A stretch of 64,000 nt of DNA, taken from NCBI GenBank assembly GCA_963738365.1, contig CAVTWH010000010.1:124001-188000 (forward strand), written 5' to 3'. Both the position numbers and the translations under genes were made by a program. Source of the DNA: CAVTWH01 sp963738365 (GTDB taxonomy: Bacteria; Actinomycetota; Actinomycetes; Mycobacteriales; Micromonosporaceae). The notes under the pieces are model-generated. The model saw only the letters and a program-made list of their open reading frames with translations, made no database searches and was not told where the DNA came from. Below, piece by piece: positions 46,610 through 55,960 of the stretch. Numbering within the stretch: the first letter of the stretch is position 1; the number at the start of each line of letters is the position of its first letter.

Positions 46610-47020
46610 ATGGGCAGCCTGGGTGCGCCGGAGGCCGACGCGCTGTACGACGTGGTGCGCAAGCTGGCGAAGGTATGGGAGGACAACGACGCGGACGGCG
46701 TGGCCGACCTGTTCACCGAGGACGCGACGCTGGTCCTGCCCGGCCAGGTCCTGCTGAAGGGACGCGACGAGGTCCGCACGTACTTCGCGCACGGGTACGC
46801 GGGCCCGATGAAGGGCACGAAGGTCACCGGTACCCCGCTGACCGCAAGGCTCGTGTCGGACTCGTTCGCGGTAGTGGTCACCGAGGGCGGTGTGATCGCC
46901 CCGGGCGACACCGCACCGACCGACAAGGCGCTCATCCGGGCCACCTGGGTGCTGGCCAAGGGCGCGGACGGCGAGTGGCGACTCACCGCCTACCACAACA
47001 GTCCGGTCAACGTGGGCTGA
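46610..47020 (+). CDS. SgcJ/EcaC-family SnoaL-like protein
   Basis: This 136-residue NTF2-like protein has EDNDADGVADLFTEDATLVL and LIRATWVLAKGADGEWRLTAYHNSPVNV, which match the SgcJ/EcaC oxidoreductase family named after the C-1027 gene sgcJ. Its chemistry in enediyne biosynthesis is unproven. SnoaL-like folds act as cyclases, isomerases or hydroxylation partners. An AAAGGAGAACGA site precedes the ATG. It is the only rightward gene in this central part and ends at a doubled hairpin. Confidence 0.9.
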   Translation: MGSLGAPEADALYDVVRKLAKVWEDNDADGVADLFTEDATLVLPGQVLLKGRDEVRTYFAHGYAGPMKGTKVTGTPLTARLVSDSFAVVVTEGGVIAPGDTAPTDKALIRATWVLAKGADGEWRLTAYHNSPVNVG

Positions 47021-47027
47021 TCTGCAA

Positions 47028-47096
47028 GCCGCCCAGCCGATCCGGCTGGGCGGCATCCAAGGCTAGTCAGCCGCCCAGCCGATCCGGTTGGGCGGC
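47028..47096. terminator. duplicated hairpin terminator
   Basis: The arm GCCGCCCAGCCG with loop ATCC occurs twice (47028-47054 and 47070-47096). The second hairpin has one G-T change and contains the last codons of the leftward CopC-like gene. Together they can stop both converging transcripts. Confidence 0.8.
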
Positions 47097-47759
47097 TTCG
47101 CCGTGCGCGCCGCTGCGGCGGGTGTCGTCGGTGGACGGATCTTCTGGGTCGTCGGGGGGATCCGCGGCGTCCAGGGCCGCACGGGCCGTCCAGCGCCGGT
47201 CCCGCCGGGACAGCAGGATGACCACGCCCAGCAGCACCACCACGTCGGCGACCAGAAGTATGCCGCTCAACGGATCCACACCGTGCTCGTGCTGGCTGAC
47301 CGCGGCCTCGCCGGCCCGCCGGTCGGCAGCGGGCAGCGCGGGCGGCGCGACGCCGGTGCCGACGCTGAAGCGGACCGTGCCGACCAGGTCGGAGCCGTCG
47401 GTGAACTCGATGTGGAACACCACGGTGTAGTTGCCGCTCGCCGCAATGGACACCGGCTGGCGCAGCGCGCGCCCGGTCCGGCGCGCCGATCCCGCCAGCA
47501 CGGAGGTGCCCGCCTCGGTACGCACCACAAGGTGCGAGGCGTCGGGATCGGGCGTGGCGGAGAAGGTCAGGACAACCTCACCCGGTGCGTCAGCGAGTGC
47601 GGCGCCGTCGGCGGGGCTGGTGCTGACCACGGTACCGCCGGCCCAGGCGGGCGCGGCGCCGATCAGCACCGCGGCCGCCGAGAACAGGACCATCGCCGCC
47701 AGCAGCAGAACCGCGTGCGCTGAGCTGACCGCGCGAGCGCCACCATGCTGGTACGGCAC
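47067..47759 (-). CDS. CopC-like domain protein, membrane-anchored
   Basis: This 230-residue protein has an N-terminal signal or anchor (about 12-40). A CopC-like beta-sandwich follows (about 41-150, with VVSTSPADGAALADAPGEVV, LVVRTEAG and GNYTVVFHIEFTDGSDLVGT). A single TM helix (about 175-195) and an acidic cytoplasmic tail end it. CopC proteins bind copper, but the usual leading His after the cleavage site is not evident. It follows the 194-residue membrane protein with an 11-bp gap. A copper or ligand-binding role at the envelope is an inference. Confidence 0.8.
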   Translation of the reverse strand: MPYQHGGARAVSSAHAVLLLAAMVLFSAAAVLIGAAPAWAGGTVVSTSPADGAALADAPGEVVLTFSATPDPDASHLVVRTEAGTSVLAGSARRTGRALRQPVSIAASGNYTVVFHIEFTDGSDLVGTVRFSVGTGVAPPALPAADRRAGEAAVSQHEHGVDPLSGILLVADVVVLLGVVILLSRRDRRWTARAALDAADPPDDPEDPSTDDTRRSGAHGEAAQPDRLGG

Positions 47760-47770
47760 GCGACACCCGC

Positions 47771-48355
47771 TCAGGCCGCGGCGCCGGCCGGGACCGGGCT
47801 GGCGTGCCGCCCACAGTTGCAGGCGGCTGCGTGCTGCTCGGCCGGGCTCGGGCGCAGATGGAAGTACATCGCGATCATCATCGGGATGAACACGATGGAG
47901 TTGTAGAACAGGTGCAGCTCCACCCGGCTGAACGCCAGCTGCAGGATGCTGGTGGGCACCGGCTTGCCGAAGAAGTTGTGGCCGGTCTGCGCCTGGATGA
48001 GCAGCAGCAGATGCTCGATGTGGTGCCAGAACTGGATCACCAGCGCAATCGTCCACCAGGTGCGGGCGCGCCCGACGAAGCCCGGCCGGAACAGGAACAG
48101 CCCGATGAGCATCACCAGCGCGTACCCGTAGTGCATCCACTCCGAGGTCACCAGCCAGGGGAATGCCTCACCCAGCAGGCCACGCGCCTTTGGCCGGGGC
48201 CAGCCCAGCCCCCAGATCTGGTACGCCTGGGCCACGTGTTCGGCCCAGTGCGCCAGCACGACCACCATGAAGCCGTTGAGCGCGAGCCGGTGGTACCGGC
48301 TGTTCAGCGCCTGCACCAGTCCTCCGGGCGCAGGCGCGATTGCCGCGTTTGCCAT
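47771..48355 (-). CDS. polytopic membrane protein beside UnbU
   Basis: This 194-residue protein has about four transmembrane segments and several conserved-looking histidines: VLAHWAEHVAQAYQIWGLGWP, TIALVIQFWHHIEHLLLLIQ and ELHLFYNS. The tail has a CNCGRH sequence. The histidine pairs inside helices could bind metal or heme. It sits between the UnbU terminator and the CopC-like gene, forming a two-gene membrane unit. The function is unknown; an envelope metal or redox role with the CopC-like protein is speculative. Confidence 0.75.
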   Translation of the reverse strand: MANAAIAPAPGGLVQALNSRYHRLALNGFMVVVLAHWAEHVAQAYQIWGLGWPRPKARGLLGEAFPWLVTSEWMHYGYALVMLIGLFLFRPGFVGRARTWWTIALVIQFWHHIEHLLLLIQAQTGHNFFGKPVPTSILQLAFSRVELHLFYNSIVFIPMMIAMYFHLRPSPAEQHAAACNCGRHASPVPAGAAA

Positions 48356-48468
48356 CTCGATCCTTCCGCTCGACCGGGCTGCTGAGGCAGAGAGTAGGGC
48401 AGCCCGGGTGATTCGATCTTCTTCTCGCTTGCTCTCCGTGCTCCATCCGTCCACCCGCCGACAGCGGG

Positions 48469-48508
48469 GTCGCGCCCCCCGACCGCACACGACGGTGAGG
48501 GGCGCGAC
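48469..48508 (-). terminator. terminator of the UnbL-V-U operon
   Basis: GTCGCGCCCC (48469-48478) pairs perfectly with GGGGCGCGAC (48499-48508), 10 bases beyond the UnbU stop. Confidence 0.75.
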
Positions 48509-48517
48509 CGGGACGCG

Positions 48518-49592
48518 TCAGGCGGCGGCGGTAACCGCTGTCGCCGTCGTGGCCGGCGACACCGGCCGGCGGGAGTCCCGCCGGCGCTGCCGCAGCGACA
48601 ATCCCCACCACATGAGGCCGCGGGCCAGGCACACCAGGGTGACCGCGAAGAACAGCGTGTAGACGACGTTGAACAGCATCAGCACGCCGTAGACGGTGGC
48701 GACCGTGGCGCCGAACATGAACTGCGACCGGCCCGACGACGGCGTGGTACCGGGGTCGGTGATCATGTAGTTGGTGAACAGCACGAAGGCGACGCCGGTC
48801 ATCGATCCCCAGCGCCGACCACAGCGCCACGTCCCAGACGAAGTGCCGGATCAGCGCCTGGATGACGAAGCCGCCGACCCAGCCCACGATGAGCAGCACC
48901 TTGCTGGGTCAGCAACGCGTTCAGCACGGTACCGGCGGTGATGATGATCGACCGGGACCATGATCCGGAAGACGTCCGGCACGTTCTCGGTGAAGTGGTA
49001 CGGCGGCGCCACGTTGACCCAGGAGAAGGCGAGCAGCGTCACGGTGATGCCGAAGTTGGACGGGTTCATGAAGTGGCGCATCCGGCCCTTGATCGGCGCG
49101 CGCAGCACCGCCTTCTGCCCCACCGCCACGACGACCGCGAACGCGATCGGCCAGAACCTGCTGTTGGCGTAGAGCAGCATGTTCGCGGCCAGCGCGGTGA
49201 TGTGGGTGGGCAGCAGGAAGGTGTACATCCCCCACGCCCCGTTGCCGGCGAACGCCGGACGCCGCTTCTCCGCCCAGGCCGCGATGAGCTCGATCAGGAT
49301 CTCCGTCGGGTAGCCGACCGCCGAGCGCGAACAGCGGCCAGGTCCACGGCTGCTCGAACCCCAGCAGGGTGTACCCGAGGATGTTGAAGATGGACATCGA
49401 GATGGCGAAGTTGCGCAACGCCATGTACCGGGGGTCCTTGGAGTCCACCCGCGGCACCGCGGACCTGGTCGTCCCGGCGGCCGGAGTCACCGCAGTCGGA
49501 GGGGTCGTGGCCCTGGTCGTGGACTTGCTGTTGGCCCCGGCCGGAGCGACAAGGTCCGGACCGGCCGGAGCCGCCTGTTGGACGTCGGTCAT
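48518..49592 (-). CDS. unbU: UnbU enediyne membrane protein, frameshifted at four sites as sequenced
   Basis: Conceptual repair gives 356 residues, the family's usual size. A Pro/Ala/Thr-rich N-terminus is followed by DPRYMALRNFAISMSIFNIL, AVGYPTEILIELIAAWAEKR, HFMNPSNFGITVTLLAFSWV, RSIIITAGTVLNALLTQQ, VLLIVGWVGGFVIQALIRHF and MTGVAFVLFTNYMITDPGTT, resembling RnfD/NqrB-like membrane proteins. The reading frame changes near 49324, 48960, 48903 and 48806, each as one extra base. UnbU is one of the five conserved warhead genes; transport or electron transfer is suspected but not proven. Confidence 0.88.
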
Positions 49593-49600
49593 CGACGAAG

Positions 49601-51603
49601 TTACCTCCGCGGCTTGCGTGGTCAGCATGAGGTCATGCCAACCGCTGGTCAGGTTGAGGGTTTGGTTGTGCACCGCCCCCGAGAGATCGCGCCAGCACAC
49701 CATCGCCGAGACCGGCTTGCTGCCGGCGCTGCCGAGCCCGAAGACCACGTCGAAGCTCCGCTTGCCGCTGTGGCCGCCGCCACCGTCCAGCTGGGCGACC
49801 TGGGTGTGCCCGTCGGCCGTGGTGATCTTCACCTGGGCCCCGTACGCCGGGCTGCCCGGTAGCTGCCCAGGTGTGGTACCGGTGGCCGGTGCGGCACCCG
49901 TGGCCGGTGCGGCATCCGCAACGGGGCGGTACAGCCGCAGCCCCAGGAAGTCGCCGTTGGCCTTGTGGTCGTTGCGGTAGAAGGCCGGCGGCCCCCACTG
50001 CCGGGCGATGGCGAAGTCCTGCGCGCCGTCGTTGTTGGTGTCGGCCACCGCCACGCCCCGGGTCGGGATCGGGACGTCCAGCCCGAGCTCGCGCGCTGAT
50101 GTTCACGAACTTGCCGTCGCTCTTCCTGGCCCAGAAGGCCAGCCGCTGCGAGCCGGCGATGTCGTCACCGGGCCCCGCCTTGGGCCACATGGACGGGTTG
50201 TCCAGCAGCATGTCGTTGCTGGCCGCCAGTTCCTGCAGCCAGTTCCACCGGTTGATGTTGCCCTTGACGAAGCCGTCGGTCTGTACCACGGACTGGTAGC
50301 CGCTGTTGTCGAAGTCGGCCATCTTGGCGTCCCATCCCCAGCCGGTCCAGGCCATGTCCTTCTCCGACGCCTTGTTGTCAAACGGCGCGGTGCCGCGGTC
50401 CAGCTTGGCCTTGGCGTCCGCGGCGTCGGCCGCGTTGTTCTTCCAGACGAAGTTGCTCTCCTCCAGGCCCCAGGAGGCGGTGATGTTGCTGACGAAGATG
50501 TCGAACCGGCCGGTGCTGTCGAGATCACCGAAGTCGATCGACATGCCCTTGAACGAGTCGTGCCCCAGCACCATGCGACTTCGGGCGTGAACGCCCCGCG
50601 CCTACCGATCTCGTTGCTGAACCGGATGTGTCCCCGGGTGGAGATGTTGTGGAACAGGTGGTCGTGGCCGAAGTCGTTGGCCAAGTACAGCTCCGGCAGC
50701 AGATCGCCGTCGAGGTCCGCCGAGCTGGCGCCCAGGGTCCAGCCGCTGGCGACGTTCGGATTGACCGCGTCGCGCTGCTCCTGGTAGGACGCGGTGGGGT
50801 GGTCGCCGGCCGTCGCCGAGATCCAGCGCATCACGTGGGCGCCGCCGCCGTTCTGCGCGCGGGACATGGAGTGGTTCATGTGTACGTTTGCCGGCGCCGT
50901 CGGGTCGAGGACCGCGGTGTCCGGGAAGTAGTTGAACACGCCGATGTCCGGATGCCCGTCACCGTCGAAGTCCGCGACCGCCACCGCATTGGTGTTCCAC
51001 AGTGGACCGTGGTAGCGTGCTGTCCGGCGCGGGCGCCTGGGGCACCAGTTCGGTCGCCGTGAACGCCGAGCGACTCAGGCCGGTGGCCGACGGATTGTGC
51101 ATGAACAGCACCGGCGTGCGGCCCCAGTAGTAGACCAGCAGGTCGGTCCGACCGTCGCCGTTGAAGTCGCCGGGTACGCAGCCCATCGGCGCGATCGCCG
51201 GACCCATCGGCAGCGGTGCGGCGTCCAGCACGAACGGCGCGTACCGGGTGCCGGTGGTCGGCGCGGGCGTGACGACGACGGAGTCGCTGCGGGTGTCCAC
51301 CAGGCACAGGTCGCCGGGCGTCCCGGTCCCCTCGATGTCGTTGACGGAGATGGCCGCACCGACCGAGGAGATCCAGGCACGGATCTCGTAGTAGTCGGAG
51401 TTCACCGGGCGGATCGTGTGATCGGGCAGCCCCGGCGGCAGCGCGATCGGCAGCTGCGTGAAGTGGAAGCGTGCGGCCAGCGACGACCGCTCGGCGGCCG
51501 AGGCCCCCGGGATCCTGGCTACCAGAAACAGGGTGCCCGCAAGGACGAGCACGAAGATGGCCGGAAGGGACCGGCGTATCAGCCCAACGGGTTTCGACGA
51601 CAA
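49601..51603 (-). CDS. unbV: UnbV (ASPIC/UnbV, CRTAC1-like) enediyne protein, frameshifted at three or more sites
   Basis: The repaired protein has about 666 residues. A signal or anchor segment (LPAIFVLVLAGTLFLVARIP) leads into FG-GAP/VCBS-type calcium-binding repeats (GDFNGDGRTDLLVYYWG, VADFDGDGHPDIGVFNYFP, DTNNDGAQDFAIARQW). A C-terminal ASPIC/UnbV domain follows (GSPAYGAQVKITTADGHTQ, SGKRSFDVVFGLG). Shifts occur near 51017 (extra base), 50574 (missing base) and 50094 (extra base). Read literally, the frame then runs into UnbU without a stop. One G fewer near 49604 would give TAA at 49603-49601. The start is probably TTG at 51603 with a GAAGGGGG site. Confidence 0.88.
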
Positions 51604-51801
51604 CGGGGGGCCCCCTTCGCATTGGCGGCACGGCGGATGCCGACTGCCTACATCAGAACCATCGATATCCTCACAACCGCGCCGATCGGTTGTCTTCTCA
51701 AAAGATGCTCTCTGGCCTGCGGATGGACCGGTACCGCAATCGGGAAGTACTTGTGGCGCAAGGCAGAAGTAGGCGGCACGCACCGCCAGGGCTGGTCTGC
51801 C

Positions 51802-52770
51802 TCAGATGCGTGCGCGGACCCGCTCGCGCCAGATTTCGTAGTCCGGCACGTCCGAGGGCTCGAAGCCGTCGGCGGCCACGTCATCGGCGAGCGCCGCCGC
51901 GTCCTGCGCGGACACGCCGGCGAACAGCGAGATCGCGGTCTGCGTGTGCGGTGGTACGAAGCCGCCGAACACCCGCGCCTTCGCCGCGAACACCGCACCC
52001 TGGCCCAGGTGTGACTGGTACTCGCCGGCCTTGCGGTGCAACGCGCTCAGCCCCTCGGCGTCGCAGCCGCCGGCGAACGTGGCCGCCAGGCCCACACCGC
52101 TCCAGAGGTCGGCCTGGCGCTGTGCCGCGAACGTACCGACGGCCGCGGCCACGTCCATCGCCTGGCCGCCGTGGATGAACCACAGCGCCCGCCCGATGCC
52201 CTGGTCGACCGCGCGGGGGAAGTAGTCGGCCCGCCCGGCCCAGGGGTACGTCGCCGGCCGCTCCTGGCGGGTGACCCAGCGCTCGGTGTCGAAGTAGGCG
52301 CGGTCGAACCCATAGCCGTCGACGGCCAACCAGCTCATCGTCGGGTAGTACGGGGTCCCGGTGAGGTCGGGCAACACCTTGCGCCACAACGGCCTCGGCA
52401 GCCGCGCCATGGCGAATCCGATGCCGATGTAGGTCAGGAACGTGTGCGGAACTCCGGGGCCGCGCAGCAGTTCCCGCGCGCGCTGTCCCCGGCCACCGGC
52501 CATCGCGTCGCGGACGGTCAGGGCCATCGTCGCGCCCTCGTAGGCGAAGCCCCGCATCTCGGGCTCCACCAGCTCCAGCCGGCGCTCGATCTCCCACAGG
52601 TCCTTCGCGTCGATGGCCCACTCGAAGCCGCACACGACGGACTGGGGAATCGCCTCGAGCCGGCGGGTGGCCTCGGTAGGTTCCACCGGAAAGCCTCGGC
52701 CGGCGAAACTGACGCTACGCAGTGACGGTGTCAGCAGCAGCCGACGGAGGGAACCGGATACGGTCGCCAT
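51802..52770 (-). CDS. unbL: UnbL, DUF1702 enediyne protein, second copy
   Basis: This 322-residue DUF1702 protein has LLLTPSLRSVSFAGRGFPVE, MRGFAYEGATMALTVRDAMA, IGIGFAMARLPRPLWRKVLP, WLAVDGYGFDRAYFDTERWV and DQGIGRALWFIHGGQAMDVA. The block order matches the copy upstream of pksE. Its place directly before UnbV and UnbU matches the conserved UnbL-V-U order, so I assign the name here. Its biochemical function is not known. An AAAGGG site precedes the ATG at 52770. Confidence 0.9.
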   Translation of the reverse strand: MATVSGSLRRLLLTPSLRSVSFAGRGFPVEPTEATRRLEAIPQSVVCGFEWAIDAKDLWEIERRLELVEPEMRGFAYEGATMALTVRDAMAGGRGQRARELLRGPGVPHTFLTYIGIGFAMARLPRPLWRKVLPDLTGTPYYPTMSWLAVDGYGFDRAYFDTERWVTRQERPATYPWAGRADYFPRAVDQGIGRALWFIHGGQAMDVAAAVGTFAAQRQADLWSGVGLAATFAGGCDAEGLSALHRKAGEYQSHLGQGAVFAAKARVFGGFVPPHTQTAISLFAGVSAQDAAALADDVAADGFEPSDVPDYEIWRERVRARI

Positions 52771-52909
52771 GGCAGCCCTTTCTGCGGTCGGCGGTGTCGC
52801 CGACCGGGTACGCCGTCGGCGAGCCGATCCCATCGTGGTTCGCCGGACCGACCGGTGGCGACTCCTGCCGTGCTGCGTTACCAGGGGCGGTGTTCGTCCG
52901 CTGTGGCGG

Positions 52910-53992
52910 TCACCGGGTGGGGCCCAGCGCGGCCGTCTGCTGGCCCAGCCGGCCGCCGATCAGGCGAGCCGTGGCGAAACTCGCCCAGCCGACCACCTCG
53001 ACGATCGTGCGGTCGTCCGGATGGTCGTGCCGGTACTCGCCGACCACGTGTTCGTCGACCTGGTAGGAGGCCAGCGCGGTGAGCAGCGCCAGCCGGCCGG
53101 CGGAGCGGTCGGCGGATGGCAGCTGCGCCACCAGATCCTCGCACCACTGCGTACTCAGGCCGGTCTCCTCACCGTGCCAGTCCGCCAGGCGGTCCGCCAC
53201 CAGCGCGCGTACCGCCGGTGACAGGGACCGCTCCCCGGCGGCCTCGAACGCGGCGCAGCACCGGGCGATCGCCGCGGCCACCGACGGGGAGCCGATGGCC
53301 CAGTCGGCGTCCGGCGGCAGTGGCGCATCGGGTAGCAGATCAAGGGACCGGCCGGGCTCGCGGGCGTCGCGCAGCGTCGGGCGCAGGATGCGGCTGACAC
53401 CCTGCTTGAAGCGGCGACGGTTGCGCGGGCCGAGCTGTGGCGGCAGCAGGAAGTTGGACAGGAAGACGTTGACCATCCGGGCCAGGTAGTGCATGCATAC
53501 CACCACGCCGACGAGTTCCGTCCGGGCCGCCGGGGAAAGGCCCGCCGGCAACGGCACCGGCATCGTCGCGTCGTGGGCGTTGCGAGCCCAGGCGGCGGCC
53601 TCGCGGAGCCGGAGGTCGTCCATGTTCTCGATCCGGTCGCCCGCCACCGCCTCGGCGTCGTGCTCACTGGACAGGTCGTACATGTTGACGCTGTGCATCT
53701 CGACGCAGTAGGGGCAGATGTTGGCGACCGACACCGCGGCCGCCACCGCCTCCTTCGTGGCGCGGTCGACCGCATCGGTGGCCACCAGCGGCTCCCGCAT
53801 GAGCGTCCAGTACGCTGCTAGCAGGTCCGGCGCAACCGAGTGGAGCATCGCGGGCGGCACGACCAGGCGCATCTCCTGCTCGATCTGCTCATAGACGCGG
53901 GCCACCAGACCGGTCGCCGCGGAAGCCGACACCGGCGTGACATACCTGACCTGACGCTGGACGACTGACGAAGCCACCCGACTCGGTACCAT
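52910..53992 (-). CDS. AhpD/carboxymuconolactone decarboxylase-like protein, first copy
   Basis: This 360-residue protein contains an AhpD-like core with the redox motif ANICPYCVEMHS (Cys93, Cys96, His100) and a second carboxymuconolactone-type helical half. In AhpD the CxxC cysteines and nearby His reduce peroxides or partner disulfides. It is about twice the length of AhpD itself. It begins the operon UnbL-V-U, and its divergent neighbour is the epimerase operon that ends with a paralogue. Redox protection or a step of core maturation is possible. A GGGAGGAAACG site precedes the ATG. Confidence 0.85.
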   Translation of the reverse strand: MVPSRVASSVVQRQVRYVTPVSASAATGLVARVYEQIEQEMRLVVPPAMLHSVAPDLLAAYWTLMREPLVATDAVDRATKEAVAAAVSVANICPYCVEMHSVNMYDLSSEHDAEAVAGDRIENMDDLRLREAAAWARNAHDATMPVPLPAGLSPAARTELVGVVVCMHYLARMVNVFLSNFLLPPQLGPRNRRRFKQGVSRILRPTLRDAREPGRSLDLLPDAPLPPDADWAIGSPSVAAAIARCCAAFEAAGERSLSPAVRALVADRLADWHGEETGLSTQWCEDLVAQLPSADRSAGRLALLTALASYQVDEHVVGEYRHDHPDDRTIVEVVGWASFATARLIGGRLGQQTAALGPTR

Positions 53993-54110
53993 CGTTTCCT
54001 CCCTTGGCGCACTCCAAGTATTCGTCAGCGCAGGGAGGCGGCAAGCCGCTGCGGGAGAGTTCGCACGCTGGAAGACGAGTGGTTGCGACCGGTGCCCGAT
54101 CCTTGCGATG

Positions 54111-54150
54111 GGCGCAGACCGGGTGGTGAGGCGCAGACGATTGGTGGTGA
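54111..54150 (+). repeat. direct repeat before the epimerase gene
   Basis: Two adjacent related units (54111-54129 and 54130-54150), both starting GGCGCAGAC and ending TGGTGA, lie just before the epimerase ATG in the divergent promoter region. They may be activator half-sites; function is unknown. Confidence 0.4.
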
Positions 54151-54157
54151 GGCGCCG

Positions 54158-55195
54158 ATGCATGTCCTGGTGACCGGCGGAACAGGCTACGTTGGTTCAC
54201 ATTCGGTGGCACACGTGCTGGGCGCCGGACACCGGGTCCGCCTGCTGGTCCGCGATCCGGCCCGGGTGCCCGGTGCGCTGTCGGCGGTGGGCGTCGACCC
54301 GGCGGCGGTCGAGATCGTCACCGGCGCGCTGACCGATCCGGACGCGGTGCGGCAGGCGATGGCGGGCTGCGACTCGGTCCTGCACGCCGCCGGCGTCTAC
54401 AGCTTCCACCCCCGGGCCTGGCCGGCGATGGAGGCGGGCAACACGCGCTCCACCGAGGTGGTGCTGGAGCAGGCCCGGCGGGTGGGCGCCGACCCCATCG
54501 TCCACGTGTCCACCTTCGGCGCGCTGCTGCCCGCCACCGACGATCTGTTGACCACCACCTCGGCGGTGGGCCGGTCCCCGGAGCCGTACCTGCGGAGCAA
54601 GGCCGCCGCGGAGACGATCGCCCGCCGGCACCAGGACGATGGTGCCCCGGTCGTCATCACCTACCCGTTGGGCAGCCTGGGGCCGCCGGATCCCCGGCTC
54701 GGCGACCAGGTGACCCGGCTTCGCGACGCGCTGCGCGGCCGGATGCCGATCTGGCCCACCGGTGGCTTCCCCGTCGGCGACGTACGGGACCTGGGCCGGC
54801 TGCACGCCGCCGTCCTGCGACCGGGCGGCGGACCGCGCCGGTACCTGGGGCCGGGCCGCTATGTCAGCACCCGTGAGTACCTGCAGACCCTGCGCGATGT
54901 CACCGGTCGAGCGCTGCCGGCCGTGTTCCTGCCCGGCGCCGCGGTGACTCCCGTCGGCGTGCTCACCAGCCTGCTGCAACGGGCGGTGGCGGTACACCTG
55001 CCCACCGAGTACGGCGCCATCCGCATGTGCGCCCTCAGCCGCCCGGTTGACAACGCGGCGACCGAGAGCCTCCTGGGCGGACCCGGGTACCCGCTGGCGA
55101 CCAGCGTCGCGGACACCATCGGTTGGCTGCACGCCAGCGGCCGGCTCAGCGCGCGGTCGGCCGGTCGCGCCGCGCACCCGCCACAGCCCGCCTGA
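54158..55195 (+). CDS. NAD-dependent epimerase/reductase (extended SDR)
   Basis: This 345-residue extended SDR has VLVTGGTGYVGSHSVAHVLG (residues 3-22), the Ser in HVSTFGALLP and the catalytic YLRSKAAAETIAR (YxxxK). It resembles dihydroflavonol-reductase-like SDRs more than sugar epimerases, so reduction of a ketone or epimerisation of an alcohol is plausible. It starts the rightward operon with DUF5987, GMC oxidase and AhpD-like genes. The start is the ATG at 54158, after GTGAGGCGCCG. Confidence 0.87.
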   Translation: MHVLVTGGTGYVGSHSVAHVLGAGHRVRLLVRDPARVPGALSAVGVDPAAVEIVTGALTDPDAVRQAMAGCDSVLHAAGVYSFHPRAWPAMEAGNTRSTEVVLEQARRVGADPIVHVSTFGALLPATDDLLTTTSAVGRSPEPYLRSKAAAETIARRHQDDGAPVVITYPLGSLGPPDPRLGDQVTRLRDALRGRMPIWPTGGFPVGDVRDLGRLHAAVLRPGGGPRRYLGPGRYVSTREYLQTLRDVTGRALPAVFLPGAAVTPVGVLTSLLQRAVAVHLPTEYGAIRMCALSRPVDNAATESLLGGPGYPLATSVADTIGWLHASGRLSARSAGRAAHPPQPA

Positions 55196-55384
55196 AGCGG
55201 ACCCGCCTGAAGTGCCCGACGCGCGCGGTGCTGCCGGTGTCAGGCAACGACGAAGATGCACGGGATCGGGCGCTACCGCGACGATAGTCCAGCGCAGTTG
55301 GACATCCGCGGTCTCGGCACGCTGCAAGACAAGACACCACACTGCCCGCGCGCCGAGACCCAACGCTCGCGGTCGGGAGGTCGC

Positions 55385-55960
55385 ATGCAAGCCACCGCTC
55401 CAGATGCCGATACGACAGTCACCATCACGATGACCATCGAGGCCTTCGCCGACACCATCGTGCCCGGTGCGAAGCGCACCCCGCAGGATCGCGCGGTGGC
55501 GGGGATGGCCGAGGATCCCGGCGCGGTCGAGGCCGGCGCGGTCGATCTGCTGCGGCAGCCCGGCGGCGGCCTGGCCGACACGCTGGAAGCGTTGGCCTGG
55601 GGGCTGAACGACCACGCCAGCGAGTACGCGGCAACACACGACCTGCGCCTCGACGAGGGGGTACCCCCGTTCGTCGCGTTGCCGTTCGAGCACCGCATCG
55701 CGCTGGTGGGCCTGCTCACCCGGCCGGGCCACCCCGAGAAGTCGATGTGGGTCGGGCTGGCGCTGTTCAGCAACATGGCGTTCGACAGTGCCGCACACAT
55801 GAGCACGGCGGATGCGTTCGCCAGCGGCCACCCGGGCCTGCTGACGATCGGCTACTTCCGTCCGGACAGCGACGGCATCTACCGCTTCCCGGCGTTCTCC
55901 TACGGTCGCCAACTGGCCTCGACCCACCCGGCCACCACGCCCGACGGCAGTCCGGCATGA
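55385..55960 (+). CDS. DUF5987 protein (gluconate dehydrogenase small-subunit-like)
   Basis: This 191-residue protein begins with the family block TIEAFADTIVPGAKRTPQDR and contains VALPFEHRIALVGLL and FSNMAFDSAAHM. Such proteins are usually encoded just before a GMC oxidoreductase and may be its small partner subunit, as in gluconate 2-dehydrogenase. Here its TGA overlaps the GMC ATG (ATGA), which supports a complex of the two products. No Tat signal is visible. Confidence 0.85.
   Translation: MQATAPDADTTVTITMTIEAFADTIVPGAKRTPQDRAVAGMAEDPGAVEAGAVDLLRQPGGGLADTLEALAWGLNDHASEYAATHDLRLDEGVPPFVALPFEHRIALVGLLTRPGHPEKSMWVGLALFSNMAFDSAAHMSTADAFASGHPGLLTIGYFRPDSDGIYRFPAFSYGRQLASTHPATTPDGSPA

Noticed and set aside
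47067..47759. CopC-like protein as a classical enediyne apoprotein
   Set aside because: It has a transmembrane anchor and CopC-type sequence, not the small secreted apoprotein pattern; kept only as a speculative binding idea.
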